Below, piece after piece: positions 31,855 through 40,812 of a stretch of DNA of 64,000 nucleotides. The first letter of the stretch is position 1; each line of letters starts with the position of its first letter. Source of the stretch: Terriglobus albidus (lineage in GTDB: Bacteria > Acidobacteriota > Terriglobia > Terriglobales > Acidobacteriaceae). The notes under the pieces were generated by a model, which saw only the letters and a program-made list of their open reading frames with translations, was not told where the DNA came from and did no database searches. Made by a program: the position numbers and the translations under genes. The DNA lies in NCBI RefSeq assembly GCF_025685425.1, contig NZ_JAGTAS010000025.1, positions 1-64,000 of the forward strand. Reading direction: 5' to 3'.

Positions 31855-34515
31855 CTATTCGAAGCGCAACGCGGTCATCGGGTCTACCCTGGTGGCGCGC
31901 ACAGCCGGAATCCACGTGGCCACCAACGCGACGACGCTGAGCAACAACGGCGTCAGGAGAAATGCCAGAGGATCCCACTTTTCAACCCCAAAGAGAAAGC
32001 TGGCGAGGAATCGCGTCAGCCAGAAGGCCGCGCCTATACCGATCGCCACGCCGAAGACTGTCAGAACCATTCCCTGACGGAGGACCATGTTGCGAAGGTG
32101 TGACGTTTGCGCTCCCATCGCCATCCGTATGCCCAGTTCCTGCGTCCGCTGTTCCACGGAAAAGGCCATCAGTCCATAGATACCTACGGCGGCTAGCAAC
32201 AGTCCCGATGCACCGAATACCGTCAGAAGCAGCATGTTGAAGCGCTGCCGTGAAACGGTCAGGCTGTCGATCTCGTCCATGGTTCGGATGTGTGCGACGG
32301 GCAGCCCGCCCGTAGCTTCACGCAGCGCCGAGGTCACTTGCGCGACAACAGCATGTGGCTCGCTGTTCGTGCGCACGACCCACCAGAGCGGAGCGACACG
32401 CGAATTGAGCGCAGTCTCACCGTCAGGCATCTGCGCCAGAGGGATGTACATCGTCGGAAAGGGATTGTGATCGAGACCATTGTCACGCGTGTTGCCGACG
32501 ATACCGACGATCTGGCGTGGCGGTTCAGCGAAGGGCGGCCCGGAGCCGGGAGCCTTCTGCAGACGATCCCGCAACGGATCTCCATTCGGCCAATACTGTT
32601 TCGCCAGGGCTTCGTTGATGATGATCACTCCCGGAGCCGAGGCATTGTCTCTCTCCGTAAATGTGCGGCCGCGTAAAAGAGGAATCTTTAAAGCCTCGAA
32701 ATAGTTCGCTGAGACCGAGTAGTACCCTGCGCCTCCGGTAAATGCAGCATTGCCTTTCGCCCGTCCGACAATATCGAACGGCATTCCGAAGGCTCCTTGA
32801 AGAGGGAGGCCATTCCCCGCAGCAGCTTCGACGACACCGGGGACGGCCTTGATGCGTTCCGTGCCCTGCCGAATGATCTGATCCACGGGATCGCTCGTCT
32901 GAAAGCGGCCTCCACTGATCGACATGGCCATCGTCAGCGTATTATGCGTATCGAAGCCGGGATCGACGCCCTGCAATTTGAGATAGGTTCGGATCAACAG
33001 CGTAGAGCCAACCACCAGAACCAGCGCCAGCGCAATCTCCGTAATCACAAGAGCTGACCGGAAGTTGGCGCTACGGAAACCAGTGCCAGTGCGAGTGCCG
33101 CTTTCATTCAGATTGGAGACAAGATTGGTGCGTGAAGCACTCACAGCAGGGACAAGGCCGAACAGAATCCCGGTCAGCACCGAAACACCGAATGTAAAGA
33201 GCAGAACGCGCATGTCTAAGGAGACAGCTAGGCCATTCTCACCGACCCGGGGAAGGTCGCCGTCATTCACATGGAGTAGCAGGCGAACACTGGTATAGCC
33301 GAGAAGCAGACCTAGCAGGCCGCCGGAAAGCGACAGCATAAGGCTCTCAGCCAGAAGCTGACGGATGATCTGCCAACGGCCCGCGCCAAGAGCCGCCCGT
33401 GTCGCAAACTCGCGTTGCCGGCCCGAAGCTTTGGCCAGCAGGAGATTTGCGACGTTCGCGCAGGCGATCAGCAATACCAACCCAACCGCACAGAGCAAGA
33501 TGAGCAGCGGCGTGCGTGTATCGCCGACCGTCGCCTCTTTCAGAGTGACAACGCCATAATGATTTTGCGGACCGATCGCATTAGGCATCACGCGACGGAA
33601 CTCGTCGGATGCAACCTTAAGTTGAGCATTCGCCTGTTCGATGGTGACACCGGGCTGCAACCGTGCCGCCACGCTGAAATAGTGCGCCATATCATGAGTA
33701 GTCAGGTCGAACTGATATGGGATCCAGAGGTCTGCTGGATTATCAGAAACGAATCTTGGGCCGATGATTCCCACCACAAGATAGGGAGTGTTATCGATCT
33801 GTACGGTTCGACCGACGATCTTCCTATCACCGCCGAAGCGCTGCTTCCACAGCCCATAGCTGAGCACCACCACATTGCCGCCATGGGGACTGTCTTCCGC
33901 TTCCGTGAAGGTGCGGCCTGCGATTACCGGAGCACCAAACAACGTGAAGTAATCATGAGTGACATGGACTCCCTGCACCTGGATCGGATGATCTCCGCCG
34001 GTAAGATTCAGCCCGGCGCCGCCTGTGTCATAACCCGCCACATCGCGAAGCACTCCGGTCTGCTGCCGCCATAGATTGAACTCGGGAACGCTGGCTCCAT
34101 CGAGCGTGCGCTGCGGCGTAAAGAGAACCAGCCTCATCAGCGACTGCGGATCGGGATACGGCAACGGCTGCAGCAACACGGTATTCACGACCGAAAAGAC
34201 CGCCGTGTTCACACCGATTCCAAGCGCGATCACAAGCAGAGCGACAATGGTGAGTCCGGGAGTCCTCCGCAACGAACGCCAGGCGTCGCGAAGATCGCGA
34301 AAGATACCATCTACGATTGGCAGAGAGCGATAGATCCAGACTCGTTGCCGCACGGCGAGAGGATTACCGAACTTCAGCCGGGCCTGGCGCCGCGCCTCAG
34401 CATCCGCGAGGCCGCGTGCGAGGTTTCTATCGGCCTCGTGCTCCAGGTGCGATTGGATCTCTTCGGCCAGATCCCGATCTTTACTTTCGCGATTGAGGTA
34501 GCGCTGGAAACCCAT
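31855..34515 (-). CDS. ABC transporter permease, ADOP family (MacB-like), copy 1
   Basis: An 886-residue acidobacterial duplicated orphan permease. An N-terminal cytoplasmic helical domain (about 1-75, D-L-A-E-E-I-Q-S-H-L-E-H-E) is followed by TM1 (T-P-G-L-T-I-V-A-L-L-V-I-A-L-G-I-G-V-N), a MacB-type periplasmic domain, three FtsX-like helices, then a second half repeating periplasmic domain plus three helices; it ends V-D-P-M-T-A-L-R-F-E. These proteins work without an adjacent ATPase gene and are thought to act in export or mechanotransmission. AGGAGGGAAG precedes the ATG. The PadR gene at 34641 is the usual partner, but a MITE-like copy separates them. Confidence 0.92.
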   Translation of the reverse strand: MGFQRYLNRESKDRDLAEEIQSHLEHEADRNLARGLADAEARRQARLKFGNPLAVRQRVWIYRSLPIVDGIFRDLRDAWRSLRRTPGLTIVALLVIALGIGVNTAVFSVVNTVLLQPLPYPDPQSLMRLVLFTPQRTLDGASVPEFNLWRQQTGVLRDVAGYDTGGAGLNLTGGDHPIQVQGVHVTHDYFTLFGAPVIAGRTFTEAEDSPHGGNVVVLSYGLWKQRFGGDRKIVGRTVQIDNTPYLVVGIIGPRFVSDNPADLWIPYQFDLTTHDMAHYFSVAARLQPGVTIEQANAQLKVASDEFRRVMPNAIGPQNHYGVVTLKEATVGDTRTPLLILLCAVGLVLLIACANVANLLLAKASGRQREFATRAALGAGRWQIIRQLLAESLMLSLSGGLLGLLLGYTSVRLLLHVNDGDLPRVGENGLAVSLDMRVLLFTFGVSVLTGILFGLVPAVSASRTNLVSNLNESGTRTGTGFRSANFRSALVITEIALALVLVVGSTLLIRTYLKLQGVDPGFDTHNTLTMAMSISGGRFQTSDPVDQIIRQGTERIKAVPGVVEAAAGNGLPLQGAFGMPFDIVGRAKGNAAFTGGAGYYSVSANYFEALKIPLLRGRTFTERDNASAPGVIIINEALAKQYWPNGDPLRDRLQKAPGSGPPFAEPPRQIVGIVGNTRDNGLDHNPFPTMYIPLAQMPDGETALNSRVAPLWWVVRTNSEPHAVVAQVTSALREATGGLPVAHIRTMDEIDSLTVSRQRFNMLLLTVFGASGLLLAAVGIYGLMAFSVEQRTQELGIRMAMGAQTSHLRNMVLRQGMVLTVFGVAIGIGAAFWLTRFLASFLFGVEKWDPLAFLLTPLLLSVVALVATWIPAVRATRVDPMTALRFE

Positions 34516-34530
34516 ACTCTTCCCTCCTGC

Positions 34531-34643
34531 TAGAGCGTTTCCTGTTTCCAGGTATCCCGGAAGGGACGTACAACGGCGTTTTCATTGCGGAAAACGCCCC
34601 TGTGATGTGGAAGCTCTAGACCCACCCACAGGGAAAACGCTCA
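34531..34643. repeat. MITE-like palindromic element, copy 5, between padR and ADOP genes
   Basis: Nearly full copy (TAGAGCGTTTCCTGTTTCCA to CAGGGAAAACGCTCA). Its right end contains the TGA stop of the PadR gene, and its left end lies 16 bases from the permease ATG. PadR and ADOP genes elsewhere in this window touch each other, so this insertion has spread the pair apart. Confidence 0.88.
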
Positions 34644-34991
34644 GCCGTTCGATTCTCCGAGGATGAGGCCGATGGCGCGGGTCATCCGTCGCCAGCGGCT
34701 GGTTGCTGCCGCCAGCTCTTTATGACCCTTTGCTGTCAGCCTGTAGAACTTGGCCCTTCGGTTGTTGTCGCTCACACCCCACTCGGAGGAGACCAGCCCC
34801 CGATCTTCAAGCCGGTGAAGCGCCGGATAGAGTGAGCCCTGCTCCACTTCGAGAGCGTTTTCCGACGTACTTTCGATCGAGTGCGCAATCGTGTGCCCAT
34901 GTGCGGGACCAAGGATCAGCGTGCGCAAGATGAGCAGGTCAAGCGTTCCCTGAAGAATCTCGCCTGCATCCGGTGTTTTATTCCTCGCCAT
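34641..34991 (-). CDS. PadR-family transcriptional regulator, copy 1
   Basis: A 116-residue winged-helix repressor. The PadR core is clear: LQGTLDLLILRTL (helix 1), G-H-T-I-A-H-S-I-E (helix 2), QGSLYPALHRLEDRGL (recognition helix), the wing W-G-V-S-D-N-N-R-R-A-K-F-Y-R-L-T, and a C-terminal dimer helix ending in G-E-S-N-G. It should repress itself and the ADOP permease at 31855. GGAGAGGCC precedes the ATG. The last residues and stop run into the MITE-like element. Just upstream lies a direct-plus-inverted repeat that looks like its operator. Confidence 0.93.
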   Translation of the reverse strand: MARNKTPDAGEILQGTLDLLILRTLILGPAHGHTIAHSIESTSENALEVEQGSLYPALHRLEDRGLVSSEWGVSDNNRRAKFYRLTAKGHKELAAATSRWRRMTRAIGLILGESNG

Positions 34992-34996
34992 GGCCT

Positions 34997-35050
34997 CTCC
35001 ACTCGAATGACTATGGGGAGACCATAGTACTCCACTCGAATGACTATGGG
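34997..35050. promoter_or_regulatory. Candidate PadR operator: direct repeat with central palindrome
   Basis: A 21-base sequence beginning CTCCACTCGAATGACTATG occurs twice in the same direction (34997-35017 and 35030-35050). Between the copies ACTATGG (35010-35016) and CCATAGT (35022-35028) form an inverted repeat. It overlaps the region where the padR promoter must lie, six bases before the start codon. The same geometry with other sequence is found before the PadR gene at 52768. Confidence 0.7.
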
Positions 35051-35102
35051 AAAAGAAATTTTTACGGGGCTCAAGACGTAGGTGTGGTATCTCAGAAGTT
35101 CT

Positions 35103-37847
35103 TCAATCGTGCCGTAGAGCGCGGATGGGATCGATTCTGGAGGCGCGACGGGCAGGTGCGAAAGCTGCAAGGAGGGATACGACGATCAAAAGCACTGCTG
35201 TACTTCCCAACGTGAGCGCGTCCAGGCTTCCAAGGCCGTACAGCATGACGCGAATGAATCTCGTGAGCCACAGAGCAGCAATCAACCCAAGAACGATACC
35301 TGCACCCGTCAAGCAGAAGGCTTCGCGCAATATGCGGGAGAGAACCTGCCTGGCCTGTGCTCCCAGCGCCATGCGCAAGCCGATTTCTCCGGTCCGCGTA
35401 GTGACCGCATACGCCATCATTCCATAAATACCAATGCTTGCAAGCACCAGCGCCAGCAAGCTGAAACCTCCCGCAAGCTGCGCGAGAGCGCGTTCATCCG
35501 CCAGCGTTGACCGTACCTGCTCCTTCATCGTGCGCACGTCGGTCATTGGCAGATCTGCGTCAAGAGATTCAACGGTTGTTCGAGCCTCGGTCAATACACT
35601 GGCCGGATCCGCAAGGGTGCGCAGTTCAACCATCATGCGACTCGGCCCGTTCGACTTCTGCACGTACGGGGCATAAAAAGTGGGAGGGGTGTCAGTGCGC
35701 AGATCAGCATAACGCGTGTCCGCAGCGATGCCGACGATCTGAACCGGACCCTCTACGACATCTGTTTCGAACGTCTTTCCGATGGCGTTCTCGTTGGGAA
35801 AGAACTTCTCTGCCAGCGCGCGATTCACAACTGCGACTTTAGGAGAGGTCGAATTGTCATGCTGGTTGAATGCGCGTCCCTGCAAGATCGGGATGCCGAG
35901 TGTCTCAAAGAAATCCGCACCGACACCATTGGTTTGTACCCGAACGGGATCCTTTTCCTTCGGACGGCCCAGGACATGGAAATTCGCTCCCGAATGTCCA
36001 TCACCGATGATGCCGATGTTATTGACGGTTACGGAGCGAACTCCGGGAAGTGACGCGAGTCTTTCCTCAAGCTGTTTAAAGAAAGTCGCCATTTGCGCAT
36101 CGCTGTAGCGGGTGCGCGGAAGGTCCAGGCGGAAAAGCAGGATGTTGTTCGAGTCGAAGCCCAGGGGGATGCGATTGAGATTGACCAGTGTGTGTACGAA
36201 CAGCCCTGCGCCCATCAGCAAGGTCGCCGAAACTGCAATCTGGCCAATGACAAGAGTCTTGTCAAGCCAGAGCCGATGCCGATTAACGGTGGCTCCTCCC
36301 CATTCCCGGAGCCCGCAATAAGTAGCCATTCGCATCGCCTGCCAAGCAGGCGCCAATCCGAACAGGATGCCGGTAGCGATTGAGATTCCCAGGGTGAACA
36401 GAAGCACACGCCAGTCGAACTGCACTTGCTCGAGTTCCGGCTGTGGCGAATTTGTTAGCAGCCTTAGGACAACGTTGCGGCCGAGGTAGCCGAGCAACAA
36501 TCCCGCTATCCCACCGAAGCTGGAAAGCAACAGGGCCTCGGTTAACATTTGCCGGATAATACTTCCGCGGCCGGCTCCCAGCGCCATCCGTGTACTCAGT
36601 TCACGCTGCCTGCTGGCCGAACGCGCAAGCAGCAGGTTGGCCAGATTGAGACAGGCCAGCAGCAAAACGAACCCTGCAATCGCCAGCAGCACGTACGATA
36701 GCCTCGCGTATTCCGCTCGCAAATAGTCCAACCCGCGATCGCCCGGTGCGAACTGCAAGTGAAATCGATCAAGATCGCCTGTGTGTTTCAGAACCGGCAT
36801 CGCGGCCTGGCGCAGCGTTGTATCAAGCTCGCCCTGAGCCCGCCCCTCAGAAACGTCCGGACGCAATCGAACCAGGACCTGTAGCCACCATGACTGGGGA
36901 TTGTCCAGCAGAGAGACACTCCCATTCTGCGCCTTGGGCAGAATGAGAGGCTGCATGGTGAGTGGGGCGAAGACCTGCATCGAGCTTCCCATCTGCAAGC
37001 CTGCAAAACGACCGCTGCTGACGCCGATGATTGTCACCGGGACACCATTCAATGAGATCGATTTCCCCACAACCAGAGGAGACCGCGCGAATCGCTGTGT
37101 CCAAAATCCGTCGCTGATGACCACCACCGGGCCGCTGCCAGGTGCAAGATCATCGGCCGGGCTCAGGGTCCGGCCCAACTCCGGTTTTACACCGAGGGCT
37201 TGAAAGGCATTGCCGCTGATCAACTCTCCGCTGATCGTCTCCGCATGCCCGTCGATCGTTGCGGTCATCGGAGCGTCTTTGAAAGCGACGAATGACTCAA
37301 CGGCGTCAGCTCTCTTGCGCATCTCCTCAAACACGGGATATGAGAAGCTGTTCGAGGTGAGTCCGCCGGCTTCATTCGGCCCGACATCTCCCCACACTGG
37401 TGGAACCGGCAGTTCATGACCGCTAACCCAGGTCAGCATCCGCAGTTGATGAGGGTTCGTCACTGGCAGCGTGTCGAACAGCACTCGTTTTGCCGCAGTA
37501 AAGATAGCCGTATTTGCACCGATGCCGAGGGCCAGCGAGGTAATCGCCACGCACGTCAGAATGGGATTTCGTGCCAACTGGCGCAGACCAAAGTGGAGAT
37601 CGCGCATTAGCGTGGTTAAGCTGGATAACGTGCGCTGCCTGTAGTGACGCTCTCTCAACAAAGTTGTGTTCCCAAATTGACGCCGCGCCGCTGCTTCGGC
37701 ATCGCCGGGCTTCATACCCTGGAGAACGAACCGGTCTGCAAGCATTTGGATGTGTAACTGGATCTCGTTTTCCAGTTCGCAGTTTGACCGTTGCCGGCCA
37801 AATAACCCCCGAAGCTTCGCCATGAATACCCGGATACGAGTGGCCAT
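35103..37847 (-). CDS. ABC transporter permease, ADOP family, copy 2
   Basis: A 914-residue duplicated permease with the same order as its paralogues: N-terminal helical domain (E-L-E-N-E-I-Q-L-H-I-Q-M), TM1 N-P-I-L-T-C-V-A-I-T-S-L-A-L-G-I-G-A-N-T-A-I-F, MacB-like periplasmic region, FtsX-type helices twice, and the C-terminal S-R-I-D-P-I-R-A-L-R-H-D. The start could be 37847 (AGGGGGAACC upstream) or Met9 at 37823. Its own PadR gene is only a relic (37884-37944), so it may have lost specific control or answer to the PadR encoded next downstream at 34991. Confidence 0.92.
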   Translation of the reverse strand: MATRIRVFMAKLRGLFGRQRSNCELENEIQLHIQMLADRFVLQGMKPGDAEAAARRQFGNTTLLRERHYRQRTLSSLTTLMRDLHFGLRQLARNPILTCVAITSLALGIGANTAIFTAAKRVLFDTLPVTNPHQLRMLTWVSGHELPVPPVWGDVGPNEAGGLTSNSFSYPVFEEMRKRADAVESFVAFKDAPMTATIDGHAETISGELISGNAFQALGVKPELGRTLSPADDLAPGSGPVVVISDGFWTQRFARSPLVVGKSISLNGVPVTIIGVSSGRFAGLQMGSSMQVFAPLTMQPLILPKAQNGSVSLLDNPQSWWLQVLVRLRPDVSEGRAQGELDTTLRQAAMPVLKHTGDLDRFHLQFAPGDRGLDYLRAEYARLSYVLLAIAGFVLLLACLNLANLLLARSASRQRELSTRMALGAGRGSIIRQMLTEALLLSSFGGIAGLLLGYLGRNVVLRLLTNSPQPELEQVQFDWRVLLFTLGISIATGILFGLAPAWQAMRMATYCGLREWGGATVNRHRLWLDKTLVIGQIAVSATLLMGAGLFVHTLVNLNRIPLGFDSNNILLFRLDLPRTRYSDAQMATFFKQLEERLASLPGVRSVTVNNIGIIGDGHSGANFHVLGRPKEKDPVRVQTNGVGADFFETLGIPILQGRAFNQHDNSTSPKVAVVNRALAEKFFPNENAIGKTFETDVVEGPVQIVGIAADTRYADLRTDTPPTFYAPYVQKSNGPSRMMVELRTLADPASVLTEARTTVESLDADLPMTDVRTMKEQVRSTLADERALAQLAGGFSLLALVLASIGIYGMMAYAVTTRTGEIGLRMALGAQARQVLSRILREAFCLTGAGIVLGLIAALWLTRFIRVMLYGLGSLDALTLGSTAVLLIVVSLLAAFAPARRASRIDPIRALRHD

Positions 37848-37869
37848 CGTTACGGTTCCCCCTGCAGGC

Positions 37870-37887
37870 TAGAGCATTTTCCCTATA
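37870..37887. repeat. Terminal fragment of the MITE-like element (copy 6)
   Basis: Only the end TAGAGCATTTTCCCTATA remains. It lies 23 bases upstream of the ADOP copy 2 start and truncates the padR relic read leftwards from 37944. Confidence 0.7.
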
Positions 37888-37944
37888 AGTATTCAGGAAT
37901 CATCAGGTCGAGAGTGCCTTGCAGAACCTCGGACTTTTCCGCAT
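37884..37944 (-). pseudogene. Relic of a PadR gene, cut by a MITE-like end
   Basis: On the minus strand the frame E-K-S-E-V-L-Q-G-T-L-D-L-M-I-P-E-Y-L-stop is the start of a PadR protein (compare D-V-L-Q-G-T-L-A-L-M-V-L at 56056). AAAGGAGG lies before an ATG at 37944, but that ATG is one base out of frame with the PadR sequence. After the first helix the sequence passes into the MITE-like terminal fragment, which supplies the TAG. So both a frameshift and a truncation are present. The relic sits exactly where a PadR gene is expected before an ADOP permease. Confidence 0.75.
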
Positions 37945-37950
37945 AGGCCT

Positions 37951-37969
37951 CCTTTGCACACCGCAAAGG
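37951..37969. promoter_or_regulatory. Residual palindrome upstream of the padR relic
   Basis: CCTTTGC (37951-37957) and GCAAAGG (37963-37969) form a 7-bp inverted repeat at the position of the operators found before intact PadR genes. It may be the surviving operator of the lost regulator. Nothing else was recognised between 37970 and 38290. Confidence 0.4.
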
Positions 37970-38296
37970 TATCATCGGCTCCTTTGGAATGTCCATAGGA
38001 GAGTTAGGCTATCTGTTTGGCTGTGTCCCGCGATTTACGGGAACATGGCAACGCACTCATTGAGTAGGTCGCTTTGACATCCACCCCGGGTGTCAACTTG
38101 ACGTGAATTGGCGTGAGAATCAGGCTCAGGAATAGCGACTCTGCGGCCCGCTATGCTGAACCATCCCAGTCGGGTGAGATAGCCCGGCGAAAAGTGACAA
38201 TGCCTTGACAACCCGCAGAACTGCCGGGGACTAGCATTACTCGCTCGACAAACCCATCGATAACGTGTGGCGATTTCACTTGAGGAGGACATGAAT

Positions 38297-39421
38297 ATGT
38301 CAGGTGGAAAGAAGGCGCATTTTAGGCTGACCGCAGCGGCAGTGGGATTGCTGGTGACCCTCTCGGCCATGACTCAGGCGGTTGCTCAAACATCCTATCA
38401 ACGCACGAATCTGGTCTCCGATATCCCTGGTGTCGCTAACTTTGCTGATTCGAACCTTGTCAACCCGTGGGGGATTGTCAATGCCGGCAGCACGGGGCCC
38501 ATCTGGATCGCCGACAATGGAACCGGGCTCTCTACGGTGTACACCGGGGAGGGCGTGGCATTTCCAACGGCTTCTCCGCTTGTCGTGATTATCCCCACGC
38601 CACGCCATAGCCCGGCCGGTGCGGTCGCCGCGCCGACAGGCATCGTGTTCAACAGTACGAGCGGTTTTGTCGTTTCGGCCGGCGGAAACTCCGGTGCGAG
38701 CCGTTTCATCTTCGCTACGGAAGAGGGCACCATCAGCGGATGGAATCCGACAGTAGATCCGACTCACGCCATCCTGGCTGTGAACCATTCTGGTCCAGGC
38801 GCCAGCGCGGGTCGCACCAGGCTTGGGGCCGTCTACAAGGGTCTGGCAATCGGCAACAACGGGTCTGGGGATTTTATTTATGCGACCAACTTCCGTGACG
38901 GCATGGTCGAAATGTACGACACGCACTTTCAACTGGTGAAATCGTTCACGGATAGCGAGATTCCCAGCGGATTCGCGCCGTTCGGCATTCGCAACATCGA
39001 TGGCAAGTTATTCGTGACCTATGCGAAACAGGACGCGAAACGTCATGATGACGTGAAAGGGCCAGGCAATGGGTACATCGATATCTTCGACCTGAATGGC
39101 ATTCTGCAGAGCAGGTTTGCCGCCGATGGAGCGCTGAACTCACCGTGGGGATTGGCAGTTGCTCCCATTAATTTCGGCGCATTCAGCGGCTCATTGCTGG
39201 TCGGCAACTTCGGGGACGGCAGGATCAACGCCTTCAGTCAGAGCACGGGCAATTTTCTCGGCCAGTTGCAGGACACATTCGGAAACCCCATGACGATCAA
39301 TGGCCTGTGGGGGTTGGAGTTCGGGAACGGCGCCCATCAGGCCCCGACGACAACGCTCTTCTTTACTGCCGGTATCGGTGATGAGAGTCACGGCTTATTT
39401 GGAGCGATTACTTCCCAGTAG
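38297..39421 (+). CDS. Secreted TIGR03118-family protein
   Basis: An exported protein of 374 residues from ATG 38297 (GGAGG eight bases before; the ATG at 38291 is too close to it). Signal peptide: L-T-A-A-A-V-G-L-L-V-T-L-S-A-M-T-Q-A-V-AQ. The mature protein looks like a beta-propeller with repeated glycine-rich strands: L-V-N-P-W-G-I-V, G-P-I-W-I-A-D-N-G-T-G, P-T-G-I-V-F-N, S-P-W-G-L-A-V-A-P, L-L-V-G-N-F-G-D-G, and I-N-G-L-W-G-L-E-F-G-N-G near the end. These are the marks of the TIGR03118 group, common in Acidobacteriota and other soil bacteria. Function unknown; an NHL-type extracellular propeller is likely. Confidence 0.88.
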   Translation: MSGGKKAHFRLTAAAVGLLVTLSAMTQAVAQTSYQRTNLVSDIPGVANFADSNLVNPWGIVNAGSTGPIWIADNGTGLSTVYTGEGVAFPTASPLVVIIPTPRHSPAGAVAAPTGIVFNSTSGFVVSAGGNSGASRFIFATEEGTISGWNPTVDPTHAILAVNHSGPGASAGRTRLGAVYKGLAIGNNGSGDFIYATNFRDGMVEMYDTHFQLVKSFTDSEIPSGFAPFGIRNIDGKLFVTYAKQDAKRHDDVKGPGNGYIDIFDLNGILQSRFAADGALNSPWGLAVAPINFGAFSGSLLVGNFGDGRINAFSQSTGNFLGQLQDTFGNPMTINGLWGLEFGNGAHQAPTTTLFFTAGIGDESHGLFGAITSQ

Positions 39422-39631
39422 GAAGTGAGCGTGCGCGCCGAGTCGCAGGAACTGAACGGGTTGCCGCATTCAGCGGGTCAGGCCGCTCCGTTCCTATAAC
39501 AGAAAGGTCGCGAACCGCAGTCGGTTTGAATGCGATGCAGGCCTCGTCGTCGTACAGGCATCCTGAAACGCCACTGGTCCGGAGCGGCTGACGAGCTTGG
39601 ACCGCGACCTGAGCTTGTCACGGAAAATGCT

Positions 39632-39979
39632 CTAACAGGTCACGTGCAGAATGGCATTTGTCGCAGGTTCCCTTTCTATAAGCCGGAGGGCCTCACTGGT
39701 CGGTACGATAACCAACTCGACGTGGCGGCGTTCCGCCTCAACCTTCACCTCTGTCATAACTGGCAAACGACCGTACTGTCCGGTGCCGATCACAAGCCGC
39801 TTGCATTTCCAAGGTATCTTTTCTTCGATGGACAGGGGCGTATGCCCAAACTCATCGCGGAACTTCCTGGAAGGGGCCTTCTTTCGTTTGCGGACTTCTC
39901 CGTGGTCGATCACCACATCCTGTTCGTACGTGCGGCCGTCGATTCGGAGCGCACCGAACGAAAATTTGTCGAAGTGCAT
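39632..39979 (-). CDS. Mth938-like domain protein
   Basis: A 115-residue protein of the Mth938/NDUFAF3-like family. It begins F-S-F-G-A-L-R-I-D-G-R-T-Y-E-Q-D-V-V-I-D and contains the conserved core K-R-L-V-I-G-T-G-Q-Y-G and V-P-T-S-E-A-L-R-L-I. In mitochondria the homologue assists complex I assembly; the bacterial role is unsettled. AGGAGG precedes the ATG. The FmdB-like gene ends 25 bases upstream on the same strand, so the two form a small operon. Confidence 0.88.
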   Translation of the reverse strand: MHFDKFSFGALRIDGRTYEQDVVIDHGEVRKRKKAPSRKFRDEFGHTPLSIEEKIPWKCKRLVIGTGQYGRLPVMTEVKVEAERRHVELVIVPTSEALRLIEREPATNAILHVTC

Positions 39980-40003
39980 ATGCGCCTCCTGGCGCCGCTG
40001 TAT

Positions 40004-40171
40004 TCAGGCGCTCTTTTTCGAGGTGACAGCAGAGAAGGCTGACCAGCGCTGCTCTACCTCCTGACTGCCGCAGTGCGGGCAGGAGGCCTTTTCCGCTTCA
40101 TGCTCTGCCATGGTCATGATCTTCGAGAATGTTTTCTTGCATGCTTTGCAGAAGAACTCATAGTGGGGCAT
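40004..40171 (-). CDS. FmdB-type zinc-ribbon protein
   Basis: A 55-residue protein. It starts M-P-H-Y-E-F-F-C-K-A-C-K-K-T-F, the normal beginning of FmdB-family putative regulatory proteins, and has a second CPHCG knuckle, so four cysteines (CxxC twice) can bind zinc. GGGAGG lies six bases before the ATG. It is followed after 24 bases by the Mth938-like gene. The function of this family is not firmly known. Confidence 0.85.
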   Translation of the reverse strand: MPHYEFFCKACKKTFSKIMTMAEHEAEKASCPHCGSQEVEQRWSAFSAVTSKKSA

Positions 40172-40334
40172 AGAAACCTCCCACGGTCTTTCTGATGTTT
40201 CAGCAGGATTCTAGACCCACGGTCGGACTAGGTTCAAGATGGTAGCGGTCCTGATTCGACGTAGCAAGCGCCGGTAATGGCGTATATCCTGCGCCGCCTC
40301 CTGCATAGGAGAATTCAACGTACACTTCTGACGT

Positions 40335-40706
40335 ATGGCGCCGGCGATTGAAAGGATTTCTGCGATTACATTTCGGGTTTCGAACATGAAGGCTTCAGTG
40401 CAGTTTTACCGAAATGTACTCGGCATGGAGTTGCTTCACGGAGGAGAACAGGCGAGTTTCTCCTCTCTTCGAGCGAAGAATTCAGAATCGGTAATTCTGA
40501 ACCTCGAACAAGGTGAGAGTGTGCGGCAGTGGGGCCGGTTGATCTTCCATGTTACGGATGTCGACGCGTTGTGGGCACATCTGCGGGAAAAAGGATTTGA
40601 TCCCGAAATCCCACGGGACGCATCCTGGGGTGAGCGCTATTTCCACATGCCCGATCCCGATGGCCACGAGTTGTCGTTTGCTCGGCCGCTACAACGAATG
40701 GGCTGA
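40335..40706 (+). CDS. VOC-family (glyoxalase/bleomycin-resistance-like) protein
   Basis: A 123-residue single-domain VOC protein. The N-terminal module reads I-T-F-R-V-S-N-M-K-A-S-V-Q-F-Y-R-N-V-L-G-M-E-L. The second module begins I-F-H-V-T-D-V-D-A-L-W-A-H-L, whose His is a usual metal ligand, and the domain ends M-P-D-P-D-G-H-E-L-S-F, whose Glu is another. It fits lyases and dioxygenase-like detoxification enzymes; substrate unknown. No convincing ribosome site is seen directly before the ATG. Confidence 0.85.
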   Translation: MAPAIERISAITFRVSNMKASVQFYRNVLGMELLHGGEQASFSSLRAKNSESVILNLEQGESVRQWGRLIFHVTDVDALWAHLREKGFDPEIPRDASWGERYFHMPDPDGHELSFARPLQRMG

Positions 40707-40731
40707 TATGTTGCGCAAGAAAGATAGGAAA

Positions 40732-40803
40732 ACGGTAAGAGGGCTGAACGCCCGATCTATATTCCCCAATCCTCACAAATGAAACGGTTCGTAAAACCGT
40801 TGT
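40732..40803. repeat. Half GAAGG-type repeat plus AACGGTT/AACCGTT hairpin
   Basis: Only the right half of the GAAGG unit (GAGGGCTGAACGCCCGATCT) is present, followed by the hairpin GAAACGGTTCGTAAAACCGTTG. The same hairpin follows the units near 56376 and precedes the unit near 49400, which shows that it belongs to the repeat. Confidence 0.6.
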
Positions 40804-40812
40804 GTCATTGGG

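Noticed and set aside
34997-35050. Direct repeats considered as a mini CRISPR or tandem repeat
   Set aside because: Only two copies, with the inner halves forming an inverted repeat at a padR promoter; an operator explains it better.
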